DNA of 64,000 nucleotides. Source: Coix lacryma-jobi var. lacryma-jobi. Taxonomy: Eukaryota > Streptophyta > Magnoliopsida > Poales > Poaceae. Position 1 is the stretch's first letter. Every line of letters begins with the position of its first letter. The notes under the pieces were generated by a model. It had not been told where the DNA came from. It was given only the letters and a program-made list of their open reading frames with translations, and searched no databases. Positions 34,929-45,771 of this stretch are shown in pieces. Made by a program: the position numbers and the translations under genes. The stretch lies in the NCBI GenBank assembly GCA_009763385.1, contig CM019831.1:115975432-116039431 (forward strand), written 5' to 3'.

Positions 34929-35641
34929 AAGGGTAACTTTATCGAAATTGATCAATGACAAGTGGGCTAGAGAAGATGTAATTGTGTCAAACAACAGTCT
35001 GAGAAATTGTGGCATATCTAAACTACGGCGTAGCACTGCTGTTTGGCCACGAACAAACATGTGCGCTTATTAGTTTCCACCTTAATATATAGAATAATTA
35101 ATTACATAACTGAAAATTTGTGAAAGGTAAACATAGTTAAGCCCAAAAAAATTTTGCCTGACAAGGAATATGGGATTATGCTTGTAACATAACTTGCAGT
35201 GGATCGAAATATGTTTTTACAAGAGATGCCCTTTTTTTAAGCTTTGGACAGGGATGAGACAGAAACATACGCGCGTGGAAAAAGGTAATTTTGCCAGTTT
35301 GGCTTTCAGCAATGCTGTGGTGAGATCAGTCCCATCGTCACGACGGTAAGCCATTATAAATGCATGATGGATGAATTACAGTTACTGCATGCATGCATTA
35401 CAACAGCCATCATGGTTAGATCGATATTATTTGGCGATAGATCGAGCAGACGTACAGTGGCCGCGCCTGCTTGTTTGACCGGCCGGCTGCCGGGACCATC
35501 ATCAGCATTCAGCAGCAGCTTGCTACTATTGCCTAGTATTTCTCTGCGCATTCTGTCGAGCGACTTTAATCCAGATATGTACGAATATATACTACGAATG
35601 CAACAAACAGTGGCATCTGTGACAATGTATGTAAATTACTA
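34929..35641. other. Intergenic, nothing recognised
   Basis: AT-rich sequence with no conserved frame, RNA gene or terminal repeats. Position 34929 is the junction with the truncated retrotransposon nest. Confidence 0.5.
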
Positions 35642-35896
35642 CTCCCTCCGTACCCATATTAATTGACGTTTTAGAAAAGATTAGAGTCAAACATTGGGAA
35701 TATAAATCATCAATAACTATTAAGTTTCTAAGTTTACAAATATAAAAATTATATAAATAGATTTGTCTTGAAGAATACTTTCATAAAAGTATATATCACT
35801 TTTCCATAAATATTTTTATAAAAATAAGAGGTCAAAGTTGTGTTTTGAAGACCGTGTCGCTGTCCTAAACGTCAACTAATATGGGTACGGAGGGAG
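35642..35896. mobile_element. Stowaway-like MITE
   Basis: 255 bp. Long inverted ends start CTCCCTCCGTACCCATATTA and end TAATATGGGTACGGAGGGAG; TA lies on both sides (35640-35641 and 35897-35898). Non-coding. Confidence 0.92.
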
Positions 35897-35995
35897 TACA
35901 TGATTTTTGTCGATGCATGTTTTGCTACCATCCGCGCGCATTAATTGATCGCAAAGCTAGCTATTTTTTATCTTTATCTTGCTGAGGGCCTGTTT

Positions 35996-36462
35996 GGTTG
36001 GGCTTTTGGCTTTGGCTTTTGGCCCCAAAAGCCAAAAGCCCAACCAAAGGGGTGCTACTGGCAGCAGCTTTTGCAGAAGTTGGAGCTTTTCCGTAGTACA
36101 TTTTTGAAAGCTGTTTTGACCCTGCTTTTGGCTTTCAGCTTTTCAAAATAGGTGAAATAAAAAACGTCAAAAGCCCAACCAAAGGGGTGCTACTGGCAGC
36201 AGCTTTTGCAGAAGTTGGAGCTTTTCCGTAGTACATTTTTGAAAGCTGTTTTGACCCTGCTTTTGGCTTTCAGCTTTTCAAAATAGGTGAAATAAAAAAC
36301 GTTTTTATAATTATTTAAAAAAATAAAAGTAGAAGATATACTTTATACTTGTTTAACCAAACAACTTTCAGCTTTTCCACAGCTCACAGCCCACAGCAGC
36401 TTTTCCACAGCTCACAGCCACAGCAGCTTTTTCCCACAGCCACAGCTCAACCAAACAGGCCC
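35996..36462. mobile_element. Long-TIR MITE with internal duplication
   Basis: 467 bp with inverted ends GGGCCTGTTTGGTTGGGC and GCTCAACCAAACAGGCCC and a 3-bp duplication TGA (35993-35995 and 36463-36465). A 135-bp internal segment is repeated directly (about 36032-36166 and 36167-36301, nearly identical). The repeated AGCTTTTGG/CCAAAAGC words make strong foldback. Non-coding. Confidence 0.85.
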
Positions 36463-37649
36463 TGAGTTGTTTGGCATCGGCTAAAAAGTGCTAAAAGGTA
36501 CGGTCCAAGAGAGAGGAAAGAGAAATAGAGTAAATGCATTTTTTTTGTTACATATGTTCCAAATTCAGTTGGTCTTTATATTGGCTGACTTCTGACGAAG
36601 CGAAGCGGAGGCCCGTCGCCGTAGCCCGCGGAACGGTATACATACCCGTTGTTAGGGTTTCGCCTTGATTTGATTCACTTGTAAGCCGTCATACGGCGTT
36701 GTACCCGAACTCTTGATTATAGTGAGGAGTGTTTGCTGGCTGGCGCCCGTGGTTTTTTACCTTCCGCATTGGGGCATTGGGGGGTTGTCCACGTTAAATC
36801 TTGTCTCTCTATGGTTTGATCTTGTGTTCTTCCTCGTTTCCACGTCGTCATTCACAACAATCTGGCCCGACTCAATATCCCCACGAGTCGGCGTCCCACG
36901 GGCCCAGGTCCAACGGAGCCCACAACATATCATGCTTTGGGCCTAACTCAACCCAAAAGACTAGTCTAATAGGTGAGGACTGTCACGCCTTATATGTTGT
37001 GCTCCCCCACCATCGATATCCGATGTGGAACTAAACCTAACACTTTTAGCCATCTTTTGTCAACCTTGAGAGACAAGAATATAGCAAAAATTTTACCAAT
37101 TAGCTAACTTTTGCCAACCTATTTGGATCCCATGACAAAAAAAATTAGCAAAAAGTACAAGACTAAAATTTTAGCCATAGAAACAAATATATATATATAG
37201 GCGCTAAGTTGTATTTGATTAGTAGTAAAAACACAACATTGATGCATGGAGATCGATGAACTGAATCTGATGATGATGATGATCCACGTACAGCGCGACA
37301 CAAGTTAACGACAACAACACGTACATTAGTATTTTAGTGATATGATTACTGTGCTGTGCACATGATGAGCAACAGTGTAGATATTATACTATTGGGACGA
37401 TTTTATCGACCAACATTTCATGCCATGCATGCTGCAGCACAAAAAAACACAGCCGTACGGAAACGATGATCGTCGATGAGATCGTCGTCCAATCCGACAA
37501 AATTCAAAATAACACTGGACGGTGGTATACGTACAGAAGAATAGTGAACTTTTCGATGTTTCTGCACGCCGTAAAATGAATGGTGTGCGTCCCACATCTG
37601 TTGCTGCTGAAGTGCTGAATGTTTTAATTATTATTACCATGTACTAGTA
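36463..37649. other. Intergenic with a possible LTR relic
   Basis: 36600-36830 resembles the end of a Copia-type LTR (CGTTGTTAGGGTTTCGCC..., TTTTTTACCTTCCGC, TTGTCCACGTTAAATCTTGT) but no partner is present. 36840-37050 is a second, unrelated repetitive-looking segment. I see no gene. Confidence 0.4.
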
Positions 37650-37858
37650 CTCCCTTCGTATTGAAAAACTTGATATTTCAAACCGCGACACGGTCTCCAA
37701 AACATCACTTTGACCACTTATTTCTTTAAAAATATTTATTGGAAAGTGATGATTTTTACATCTCTAAACTCAATAATTTAAAAGTTATTTATGATTTATA
37801 TTCTCAATATTTAACTCAAACCTTGTCCAAAACATTAGGTTTTTCAATATGAAGGGAG
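37650..37858. mobile_element. Stowaway-like MITE
   Basis: 209 bp with inverted ends CTCCCTTCGTATTGAAAAAC and TTTTTCAATATGAAGGGAG, and TA on both sides (37648-37649 and 37859-37860). Confidence 0.92.
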
Positions 37859-38155
37859 TACGCGCTAGCACTGTACGTGTTTGTTGTAACCTAATTCAAA
37901 CTGTGTTGTAATAATAACGACCCAAGATAACGCATTTTTTTACCCGGTTCGTAACTCCTTTGCTTTGCTCTCACCGGGATCTGTGAGCATGTATGATGTT
38001 GTAAGGGCAGCGTTGAAACAGCTAGCTAGTTCATAGAATATGTATTCAACAAAAATAAGAGATGATGATAAAATAGTTCTTCATGAAGAGCTAAAAACTC
38101 ACGTTCTTTTCTTTGATTTATGTGTATATGCTTACCCATTTTTCTATAATAACAT

Positions 38156-38653
38156 CACTACTGCAGAGAGGGGCTAGTTAGGAACGGGCTTTAGTCTAGC
38201 AATCCGGGACTAAAGGTTGGGCTAGTTGGGAACGGGCTTTAATTTAGCCTAGCAATCCGGGACTAAAGGTTTCTCAACCGGCGCTAAAGGCTCCCACGAG
38301 AAAAAATAAATATGGGTCTGTGAGATTCGAACTCAGCACCTCTCGCCTCGCGCACACTTACCAACTCAGCTACACAACCCGCATAATATATTGTAGACGT
38401 TTTTCTTTTGAATTCACTCGTGAAGAACCTTTAGTCCTGGTTGGTAACACCAACCGACACTAAAAGGACCAACCGGGACTAAACGGTAAAAGGTCACCCT
38501 TTAGTCCTGGTTGGTATTACCAACCGGGACTAAAGGTTTTAGTCCCGGTTGGTTTTACCAACCGAGACTAAAAGTCTTTAGTCTCGAATGCAATTTTTTG
38601 TCGAGACTAAAGCTCAGTTGATAGATCATCCAAAGGCCTATTCTCTAGTAGTG
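38156..38653. mobile_element. CACTA-type MITE
   Basis: 498 bp with ends CACTACTGCAGAGA and the inverse TTCTCTAGTAGTG, flanked by CAT (38153-38155 and 38654-38656), the 3-bp duplication of CACTA elements. Inside are alternating GGGACTAAAGG and CCTTTAGTC(C/T)(C/T)GGTTGGT words that fold back strongly. No transposase. A tRNA-like segment lies at 38314-38380. Confidence 0.85.
38314..38380 (-). other. tRNA-like segment inside CACTA MITE
   Basis: The minus strand reads like a decayed tRNA gene. GGGT...ACCC ends pair, the A-box-like TAGCTGAGTTGG fits TRGCNNAGYNGG, and the B-box-like GAGTTCGAATCTC has a 4-bp T stem. The acceptor stem has mismatches beyond the first four or five pairs, and I cannot place a clean anticodon arm. 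It is therefore probably not a working tRNA but a tRNA-derived piece carried by the MITE. Confidence 0.5.
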
Positions 38654-38656
38654 CAT

Positions 38657-39488
38657 ATCAGGTTTCTATTTTTTATCTTTTTTTTTAGTTCATATAGCTA
38701 GCAAGTTGACTTTATTTTTCAGAATTTCTGAAGGAAATAGTTGTCACTATCGGTTTTAGAGTCGGGAGTAATATTTTTTTCAACACACACAAAAAAAGAA
38801 CTCTATGGTTGCTGTTGTTACAACCTGTTATATAGCTTCTCTCCGAAACTCAAACAAAGTACAAATCTAACTTATTCTGACTTGCGACTTGTGGTAGAAC
38901 CTATTCACTAGGGTTTAAATTCTCGACTTGACACAGGTGTTCGCATTTTTCTTGGATTTAATTCCGGGATTTAACGGCTTAGTGATTCTATGGTTTTGTT
39001 AAGTGGAACTAGGTATGTTTGGATCCTCTTATCTAAACTTTAGAGCTCTAAAAACTTTAGAGTGTTTTAGTTTACATTTTAGGTCTAAAGCTCAAAAGTT
39101 GAGGTGGGCTAAAGTTTGGATCTACTTTTAGACCACCTGTTTATTTAGAGCTTTATTAGCTCTAAAGTGTAAACAGGTTCTTAATCTTTGACTTCATGGT
39201 TCTAATAGTAATGATTACTTGATTTTTTTTAATGGGGGGGTGAGTGATGATGTAAGGCAAGGCAAGGTGTGTGTGGACTGTGGAGGACTAGTCCTGGAGC
39301 CAGCCAGCCAAAGCTCGAACGTGAGGTGCCACTGCCAATGCATGCATGTACTAGTACACGAGAGGTATGTAAGGCTGTAGACTTGTAGGTACAGTAGCTA
39401 GCAAGCACTTTGGTCATCGATGATACAGTATTTATTAGCGATCGATCGTCTATACTCTATACACACACTGGCCGGCCGGTAGCTAAGC
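38657..39488. other. Intergenic, possible MITE relic
   Basis: 39010-39185 has loosely inverted ends (AGGTATGTTTGGATCC... / ...TAAAGTGTAAACAGGTTC) and repeated TCTAAACTTTAGAGC words, suggesting an old MITE. The rest shows no gene. Confidence 0.35.
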
Positions 39489-39491
39489 TAA

Positions 39492-39727
39492 GGGCTTGTT
39501 CAGTTCGCGAAATATTTGGCGAAAAGTTATTGTAGCACTTTCGTTGTTATTTGACAAACTTTGTCCAAACATGACCTAATTAGACTCAAAAGATTCGTCT
39601 CGACATGAGCAGACTAAAAGTACAATTAGTTATTTTTTTTACCTACATTTAATGCTTCATGTATGCGTGTACAGATTGTACTGCGCAAAAAAATTTTGGA
39701 CAATGTTGTGAACTGAACAACAAGGCC
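39492..39727 (+). mobile_element. Tourist-like MITE, best-preserved copy
   Basis: 236 bp with ends GGGCTTGTTCAGTTC and GAACTGAACAACAAGGCC and the target duplication TAA (39489-39491 and 39728-39730). It shares long blocks with 806-995 and 1394-1630. Confidence 0.88.
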
Positions 39728-39730
39728 TAA

Positions 39731-42476
39731 GCCATAGGGGACTCTGGTTGCTAGCAGCGATGAGTGGAGCATCGTTTTGTGATTAACACATGATGATCCT
39801 TGGAAATGGAGACGACAGGAGTAGCATGCATGCGGCCTTGCCTTGCCTGGCCTCTCTGTTCTGTTTGAACGACTTTGAGAGAGAGAGACAGCATGCAGCA
39901 GCTCAGCAGCTCATCAGAAACAGCAGCAGCAGAGGCTAGCTAGTAGTAGTGTGTGTGAGAGTGAGTGTGAGTGTGTGGAGGTGAGTGAAGAGACCTGGTT
40001 GGCGCTGTTGGGGATGAGCTGTCAGCAGCATTAGATGCTCCCCGCTCTGACACCCCGCACCTGCGATGTCTCCCCGCCCCATCGCTCCGCTGCCCCGCCA
40101 CCGTCTACCCACGATATCAACACATACATACATGCATGGTGTACATAATAATAATAATACCTCTACTCATCCATCATCCATCGTCTTCCATGCCAATGCA
40201 CATAGGGAGAGACCTCACTCACAGCTGCCTGCTGGACTCTCTCGAGTACATCATTGAATTGAAGAGGCCACATGTGATGGTTGTGGTGGCGCAGGACTCT
40301 TGGCGCCATAGAGCTCCTCTCTCTTGTCTCTCTGGATGGTCACCTCTTATGTGAAAAGCCGTGTGATTTATATATGTGGATGCCATCCTCGGATTCGATC
40401 AAATAAAACAAAAAAAGGCACAGTAACTTAGTTGAGCATTTACTTTTATTGTAAACTCGTTGCAGTTGGATGCTTTTAATCGAAACATCAAACCTAGGTA
40501 AATGCTGCCTCCGTACATTAAAGAATGGAATTCTGGTTCTATATATGTACCTAGTCAAATTATCTATAATCTGACCAAATTTATAGGAAAAAAGTATGAA
40601 TAGTCACATGTGACACAAAATAGAGGTACTATGCAAATAACTAACTTGATCAAAGTTAAGATGGTTTTTGGATCTGGTACTATTTTAGAATTGATTATTT
40701 TCAGACGGACGGAGTAGCGGTCTAAAACCACAGATGGATGAGAAAATAATAACTAATTTATTGACAAATAGAGAAGAACAGAAGGAGAAAAAATACAAGC
40801 ATCATTATTACTAAACTTTTTTTACTATAGTTAAATATTATGCTTGTATTGATGCGTTAGGATTTAATTTTATTATTTTTTAGCAATAAACAGAGAAGTT
40901 CTTGCTCACAGGTTGATAAGTAATAAGATATGTACTGTACTGTAAGTGATAAGAAGGACAATTGTGGGACGGGTGCGTTTGTGGGGGGCTTTCTAGCGTT
41001 TCTCAGGCGTGTCTCGGCTCAAAGGGAAAAGGGGCCGCTCTGCCCTCTTTAGCTCCTCTTTGGGCTCATCATTCCAAGGCCCCACGAGTGAGGAGGAGTG
41101 GGCCTACCAGCAGGCATATTATACTGGTTGAATACTAATTACCCTCCCTCCCTCCCTGTTCGGAGGCCAGATATATCTCTATTTAGTTTTTTTTTCTTGG
41201 AAAACATAATTATCGTCGTGGGTGAACCCTTAGAAATGAAAACATGCATGCACAAACAATCCTAGGAGCATTCTAGAAAAATACAAAAAGGCAATTTTGG
41301 TAAAGCAGTTATCATGAAACCATGCATGCATGCTAGCTATATATATATAGAGAGAGGAATTCCGTTTGAAATTGTGGAATATATATAATATAAATATAAA
41401 TATTTGTATGCATGAAAGGGAAATGATACGAGCATGAACAATGTGCTGTCACGGGTGGGCGTTTATAGATGATGGAATAATTGATAATCATATGGAAAAG
41501 GAGTAGTGCACGCAAGAGAGGATATGCATACATATATATAGCACCCTAGCAGGGCATGCATGTGCAGTAGAAAAATATTAAGGAGATCTATCTCAGGGCA
41601 CGGATGGTGCATGATGGTGATGATCTGAGCACTCCGCGGGATATAATTTATTTAGTACCGTCCAGCTTGATTTTATTTTATTTCCCCAAATTATATATTA
41701 TACCCCGGCCTCGCACGCCGCCAAATAATAAAGACATGTCTGGTACAGCCCACAACACCTTCGTGAGATATTGTTGTGAGTTGTTTTATTTACTAAACAC
41801 CTTTTTTTCAAAACAGTTTCACCTATTAAACTATTTTATTCTCTCTCACAAAAGCATAACCTGATATGAAAGTAAAAAATTTAGCTGTTCATGGCTTACA
41901 CCCTCATTTCTCTCTCCTAAGTATGAATAAAGTTGTTGTTAAAACTGTTTTGTCAAACATTTTTTTTCAAAATAGCTCAGCTTCACCTAGAAAATTGTTT
42001 ATGAAGCTATTTTCTAAAAAAAAAAGGATTACTATTAAAATTGAGTTGTACCAAACGGAGTCTTTCTTTAGGTCAGTCGTCCAGCTCTCGCCAAGCGTAC
42101 AAACTTTCCACTTCCGGTTGCATCATCTCTCATCTCGATCTCTCTTAGGTAGGTTTGATCACGGGCCATGCACGCGTTCACACCAATCGGCAAATATCGG
42201 GGTCCATCCGTGTGTGTGTGTGTGTGTGTGTTTGAACTCGGCGAGTTGCCAATCGGAAATGGCAATGGAAATAAACGCGCTCCATCAGCTGCTAGCTAGC
42301 TGTCCATTATCGATATATGATTAACCTCCATATTAACCTCATGGCCGGATCAGCAGCGCAGATATACATACAGGAGACAGGAGGAGGAAGAAGCAACCCG
42401 CGCGGCCAGCAATGGCTTTTTGCTTAGGAAAATTAGGGTGGCCATCATGCATGAGTGACATACAGTAATCAACAAC
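39731..42476. other. Region upstream of the TCP gene, no gene recognised
   Basis: Besides the MITE at 40508, it holds a GA-rich/CAG-rich patch (39880-39950), a (GT)n run at 42213-42231, a CCTCC run at 41143-41156, a TA-rich stretch at 41336-41350, and an AT-rich foldback-looking segment 41750-42060 ending in CCAAACGGAGTC. I find no reading frame with support. Distal promoter elements of the TCP gene may be here but cannot be told by eye. Confidence 0.4.
40508..40714. mobile_element. Degraded Stowaway-like MITE
   Basis: Begins CCTCCGTACATTAAAGAATGG and ends GACGGACGGAG, with worn inverted ends of the Stowaway type. Confidence 0.55.
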
Positions 42477-42477
42477 A

Positions 42478-42516
42478 CCCAAACCCAAACCCAAACCCAA
42501 ACCCAAACCCAACCCC
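42478..42516. repeat. CCCAAA array in TCP leader
   Basis: Seven CCC tracts spaced by AA or AAA (five AAACCC units between CCC and CCCC). The minus strand is G3T3-type and could form a G-quadruplex. It resembles telo-box sequence but lacks the TA of the plant telomere repeat. Confidence 0.85.
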
Positions 42517-42554
42517 CTCTTGTCAGTCATCACCATCCTCCATCCGGCCCTGCT

Positions 42555-42612
42555 TCAATTCTCTCTCTCTTCCACCACGTCCCCCCCTCTCTCTCTCTTT
42601 CTTTCTCTTTCG
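42555..42612. promoter_or_regulatory. CT-rich tract in TCP leader
   Basis: TTCTCTCTCTCT and CTCTCTCTCTTTCTTTCTC runs about 300 bp before the start codon. CT/GA tracts are common in plant core promoters and leaders and are bound by BPC/GAGA-type factors. The role here is inferred. Confidence 0.5.
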
Positions 42613-42751
42613 CCTCCCAGCCCCACACCTCTGATCTCCACTCCCCACCCCCACATCCGCGTCTGCCACGCACGTGCAACGGTGCACACACGCCGCCGCC
42701 GCCGCCGCTCCGTCCGGCGACCCCAGCCCACGCCGCCGTCGCTCGCGCTGC

Positions 42752-42793
42752 ATGAAGGCACGCACCACGACGCGGCCGGGAGAGCAAGCGTAG
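42752..42793 (+). other. Possible upstream ORF of TCP gene (13 codons)
   Basis: An ATG at 42752 opens a 13-codon frame ending TAG at 42791, out of frame with the TCP start at 42896. If transcription starts upstream it would precede the main frame. The start site is unknown. Confidence 0.3.
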
Positions 42794-42895
42794 GCGCGTA
42801 GCTGGCTACCTTCCTCCCCTCCCTCCCTCCCTCCAAAGGTAGCTTCTTTCGCTCGCGCGAGTGAAGGAGGACGGAGACGGACGGACGGACGAAGC

Positions 42896-44191
42896 ATGGA
42901 CGCGCCGTCGAGCAGCACGAGCACGAGCACCAACAGCAGCCGGAGCGCCTCCGAGCAGCACCAGCATCAGCAGCAGCAGCACCGCCACCACCACCACCAC
43001 CAGGCGGCGGCGGCGGTGGGGCACCAGCCGCACCACCCGTTCTACTACGCCGCCGCTGCCAACGCGGCCGGGATGGCGCCGTTCATGGGGTCGCTAGCCA
43101 TCGCGCCCGCCGCGGCCGTCGCGGGCGAGGTGCAGCAGCTGGCGCATCAGCAGCAGCAGCAGTCGGTGGCGGCGCCCGCAGCAGGTGCAGGATCGTCCGG
43201 CGGCGCTGCTGCCGCCGCCGCCGCCGCGGACAACAAGAAGGCCGTGGTGCCCGCGACGGCGGCGGGCAACAAGCGGCCCACCAAGGACCGCCACACCAAG
43301 GTGGAGGGCCGCGGGCGGCGGATACGGATGCCGGCGCTGTGCGCGGCGCGGGTGTTCCAGCTCACGCGGGAGCTGGGCCACAAGACGGACGGCGAGACCA
43401 TCGAGTGGCTGCTGCAGCAGGCGGAGCCCGCCATCGTGGCCGCCACGGGGACGGGGACCATCCCGGCCAACTTCTCCTCACTCGCCGTCTCCCTCCGCTC
43501 CTCCGCCGGCGCCTCGCACCCGTCCCCCGCCTCCCGCGCCGCGGCCGCCGCCTTCCACCACCTCCCGCCGGCGCACGCGCAGCACGAGGTCGCCGCCGCC
43601 ATGCTCGGCTGGAACCACCACCACCACCATCACCAGCAGCAGCAGCAGCAGCTCCTCCCGGTCCCGCCGCCTCCGCAGCAGCAGCAAGATCCCGGCGCCG
43701 GGGAGTTCATGAGGAAGCGCTACAGGGAGGGCGCCGACGACCTGTTCAAGGACCCCGCCGCGCGCCAGCAGCAGCAGCATCCCGACGACGACGGAGGCGG
43801 GGGCGGCGAGGCCGAGGAGCACAAGGCCCGCGTGACGATGACGACGCCCGCCACCGCAATGTGGGCCGTGGCGCCCAACAGCGCCGGCGGCGCCGCCTTC
43901 TGGATGCAGCCCACGTGGGCGTTCGGCGGCGGCGGGACCACGGTGCAGGCGCCGCTCCAGTTCATGTCAACAAGAAGCGGGAACAGCTTCCCCGCGGGCA
44001 CGACGACCATGGACGCCAACATCGGCATGCTCGCCGCGCTCAACGCCAGTGGCGGCGGCGTCCATCAGCAGCACCAGCACCAGCAGCAGGACGAGGGGCA
44101 GCCGCCGCCGCAGCCGGAGATGGCCCAGCAGCGCCACCGCGGCGCCAACGGCGGCGGCGACGCCGGGCGTGGCGCCGCGAGCCCCCAGTAA
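42896..44191 (+). CDS. Class I TCP transcription factor (TCP8/14/15-like)
   Basis: An intronless 431-aa nuclear DNA-binding protein. The TCP domain spans about residues 126-185: basic region KDRHTKVEGRGRRIRMP (from K130), helix I with CAARVFQLTRELGHK, a loop, and helix II GETIEWLLQQAEPAI. The basic region is of the shorter class I (PCF) type, lacking the extra residues of class II proteins. A conserved FMRKRYREGADDLFKD motif (from F271) is typical of the TCP8/14/15/22/23 group. The rest is low-complexity: Ser/Thr, His and Gln runs near 15-40, Gln runs near 80, Ala runs near 105, His then Gln near 240-252. Class I TCPs bind GGNCCCAC-type sites as dimers and promote cell division and growth. 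The start is the first ATG of the frame, and GC content is much higher than the flanks, as usual for grass TCP genes. The exact orthologue cannot be named from sequence alone. Confidence 0.95.
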   Translation: MDAPSSSTSTSTNSSRSASEQHQHQQQQHRHHHHHQAAAAVGHQPHHPFYYAAAANAAGMAPFMGSLAIAPAAAVAGEVQQLAHQQQQQSVAAPAAGAGSSGGAAAAAAAADNKKAVVPATAAGNKRPTKDRHTKVEGRGRRIRMPALCAARVFQLTRELGHKTDGETIEWLLQQAEPAIVAATGTGTIPANFSSLAVSLRSSAGASHPSPASRAAAAAFHHLPPAHAQHEVAAAMLGWNHHHHHHQQQQQQLLPVPPPPQQQQDPGAGEFMRKRYREGADDLFKDPAARQQQQHPDDDGGGGGEAEEHKARVTMTTPATAMWAVAPNSAGGAAFWMQPTWAFGGGGTTVQAPLQFMSTRSGNSFPAGTTTMDANIGMLAALNASGGGVHQQHQHQQQDEGQPPPQPEMAQQRHRGANGGGDAGRGAASPQ

Positions 44192-45611
44192 GGACGACAT
44201 GGAATCCATCGATCGCATGATGAGGTAGCAATGCAATGCAAGGTGTGTGTGCGCGCTGCTGGTGACGAAAGTGGACGATGGTGCAGGCGGCATTTGGCGG
44301 CCATTATTAGGGCAGAACGAGTTAGTGGCTTGATTAGGTGATTGCTACATACTGCTCTCTCTTGTGATGACTTGATCATCTCCATTGGTTGCTTAGTTTA
44401 TTCTTCAAGGATTATTTTAGTTTGCTCGTTGGATTAATCTATGATTGTGCTGATGGGAGTGATGATTAGCTGTGGGTCCGATTAAATCACAAAAGGATCA
44501 GACTGTCAATTCCTCTTTATTATATGCATGCTATGGTGCCACCACCAAAGATTGCTGAGAGATTTGTATAGTCGTCGTTGCTGCTTTTTGCTACCTAGAT
44601 ACATGTTGATTGATCTATTATCTAGAGGGCTCTAGGCCTTTTATTTATTTTGCATGAACTACAACTTATTAATCGTAATTTAAACAAGGGGATACTGGTC
44701 ATTAGACTAGCTAGCTCTCCTGCATTCACATTTGAGGTGGTTATAGTAAGTCACACTTTAAACGATCCAAGTCACATCCTTAATAAATAATAATACCATT
44801 GTTCAGGAATGCTTTTACCAAAAGATTGGCTTTGTAAAGAAAGTTTGACTGCAGTATATATATGTGATCCATATGTTTCCCTCCTATTTTGTTTTTAATT
44901 ATAAGCTTTATATAGTAAACCTTTAGTTGGTAGTATTGGACTTGCACTAAAACTTGCATTATTGAAGATTGGACTTCTAGCACAACTTTCAATCTTTCAG
45001 CTATATATTTGATATATAGTAATAATAGAATAGAAAATTGACTAGAACTGTATTAAGTTTCCACCTGAGAATCTAGAATAGGGCTAACACAAAAGTGGCA
45101 CCCGTCTTTCTGGTAACAGTACGTGTAGCTGTTGGTGATATATATAGCATAGGTTTTGTGCTTGGGACAACTTGCCTAGGCATTGAAACAGGAGAGGGGT
45201 CTGTTGATATATCATCATCATTGATGTTTATTTGATCAGATAGCACTCATCATAGTGTATTGTGTTATTGATGTGCTTAATTAGTTAAGCTAGCTATAAC
45301 AATGACAGCTGACGAAGACGAGTTGTTAATCATGAGCACTTGTAGTCCTTTAATTGGAAGAGTATATCGCTGCCTCAAAACGGTTAGTGTTTTAGTTATG
45401 CAACGAAACTTTAACTTTTTGATGGCGTCAAATCCTTGGGTAAGCTCAGATGTTTTTTTTTTGTTTTTTTATATAAACTATACGACGGGTTTTATTTAAA
45501 GGAGAGGATTGTGTGCTAATTTTAGTGACCAATGTTGACATTGATTCTGTTTTAGGTTCAGCTTGAGTGCATGGATGGAGGTGCCACATTATATCGTTAA
45601 ATTAAATGCTA
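44192..45611 (+). other. TCP 3' flank, no further gene
   Basis: Contains the expected 3' untranslated region of the TCP gene just after the stop. Beyond about 44700 it is AT-rich with no supportable gene. Confidence 0.4.
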
Positions 45612-45768
45612 CTCCCTACATTCCAAATTATTAAGACATTTTGGCTTTTCTAGATACATAGTTTTTTTAACTATATACTTAGATATACACCATGTCTAGA
45701 TACGTAAATATAAAACAACATTTAGAAAAGACTAAAATATCTTATAATTTAGAATTAATGGAGGGCGT
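45612..45768. mobile_element. Stowaway-like MITE, degraded
   Basis: Begins CTCCCTACATTCCAAATTATTAAGACATTTTGG and ends CTTATAATTTAGAATTAATGGAGGGCG, the usual inverted consensus with a few changes; TA flanks are likely. Confidence 0.7.
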
Positions 45769-45771
45769 AAT

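Noticed and set aside
38314..38380. Functional tRNA gene
   Set aside because: A and B boxes are seen, but the acceptor stem is mismatched and no clean anticodon arm is found; kept as a tRNA-like segment only.
42213..42231. (GT)n run upstream of the TCP gene
   Set aside because: An ordinary microsatellite; no link to a feature can be shown.
43094..44385. Antisense and shifted frames over the TCP gene
   Set aside because: Shadows of a GC-rich gene; only the 42896 frame carries the TCP domain.
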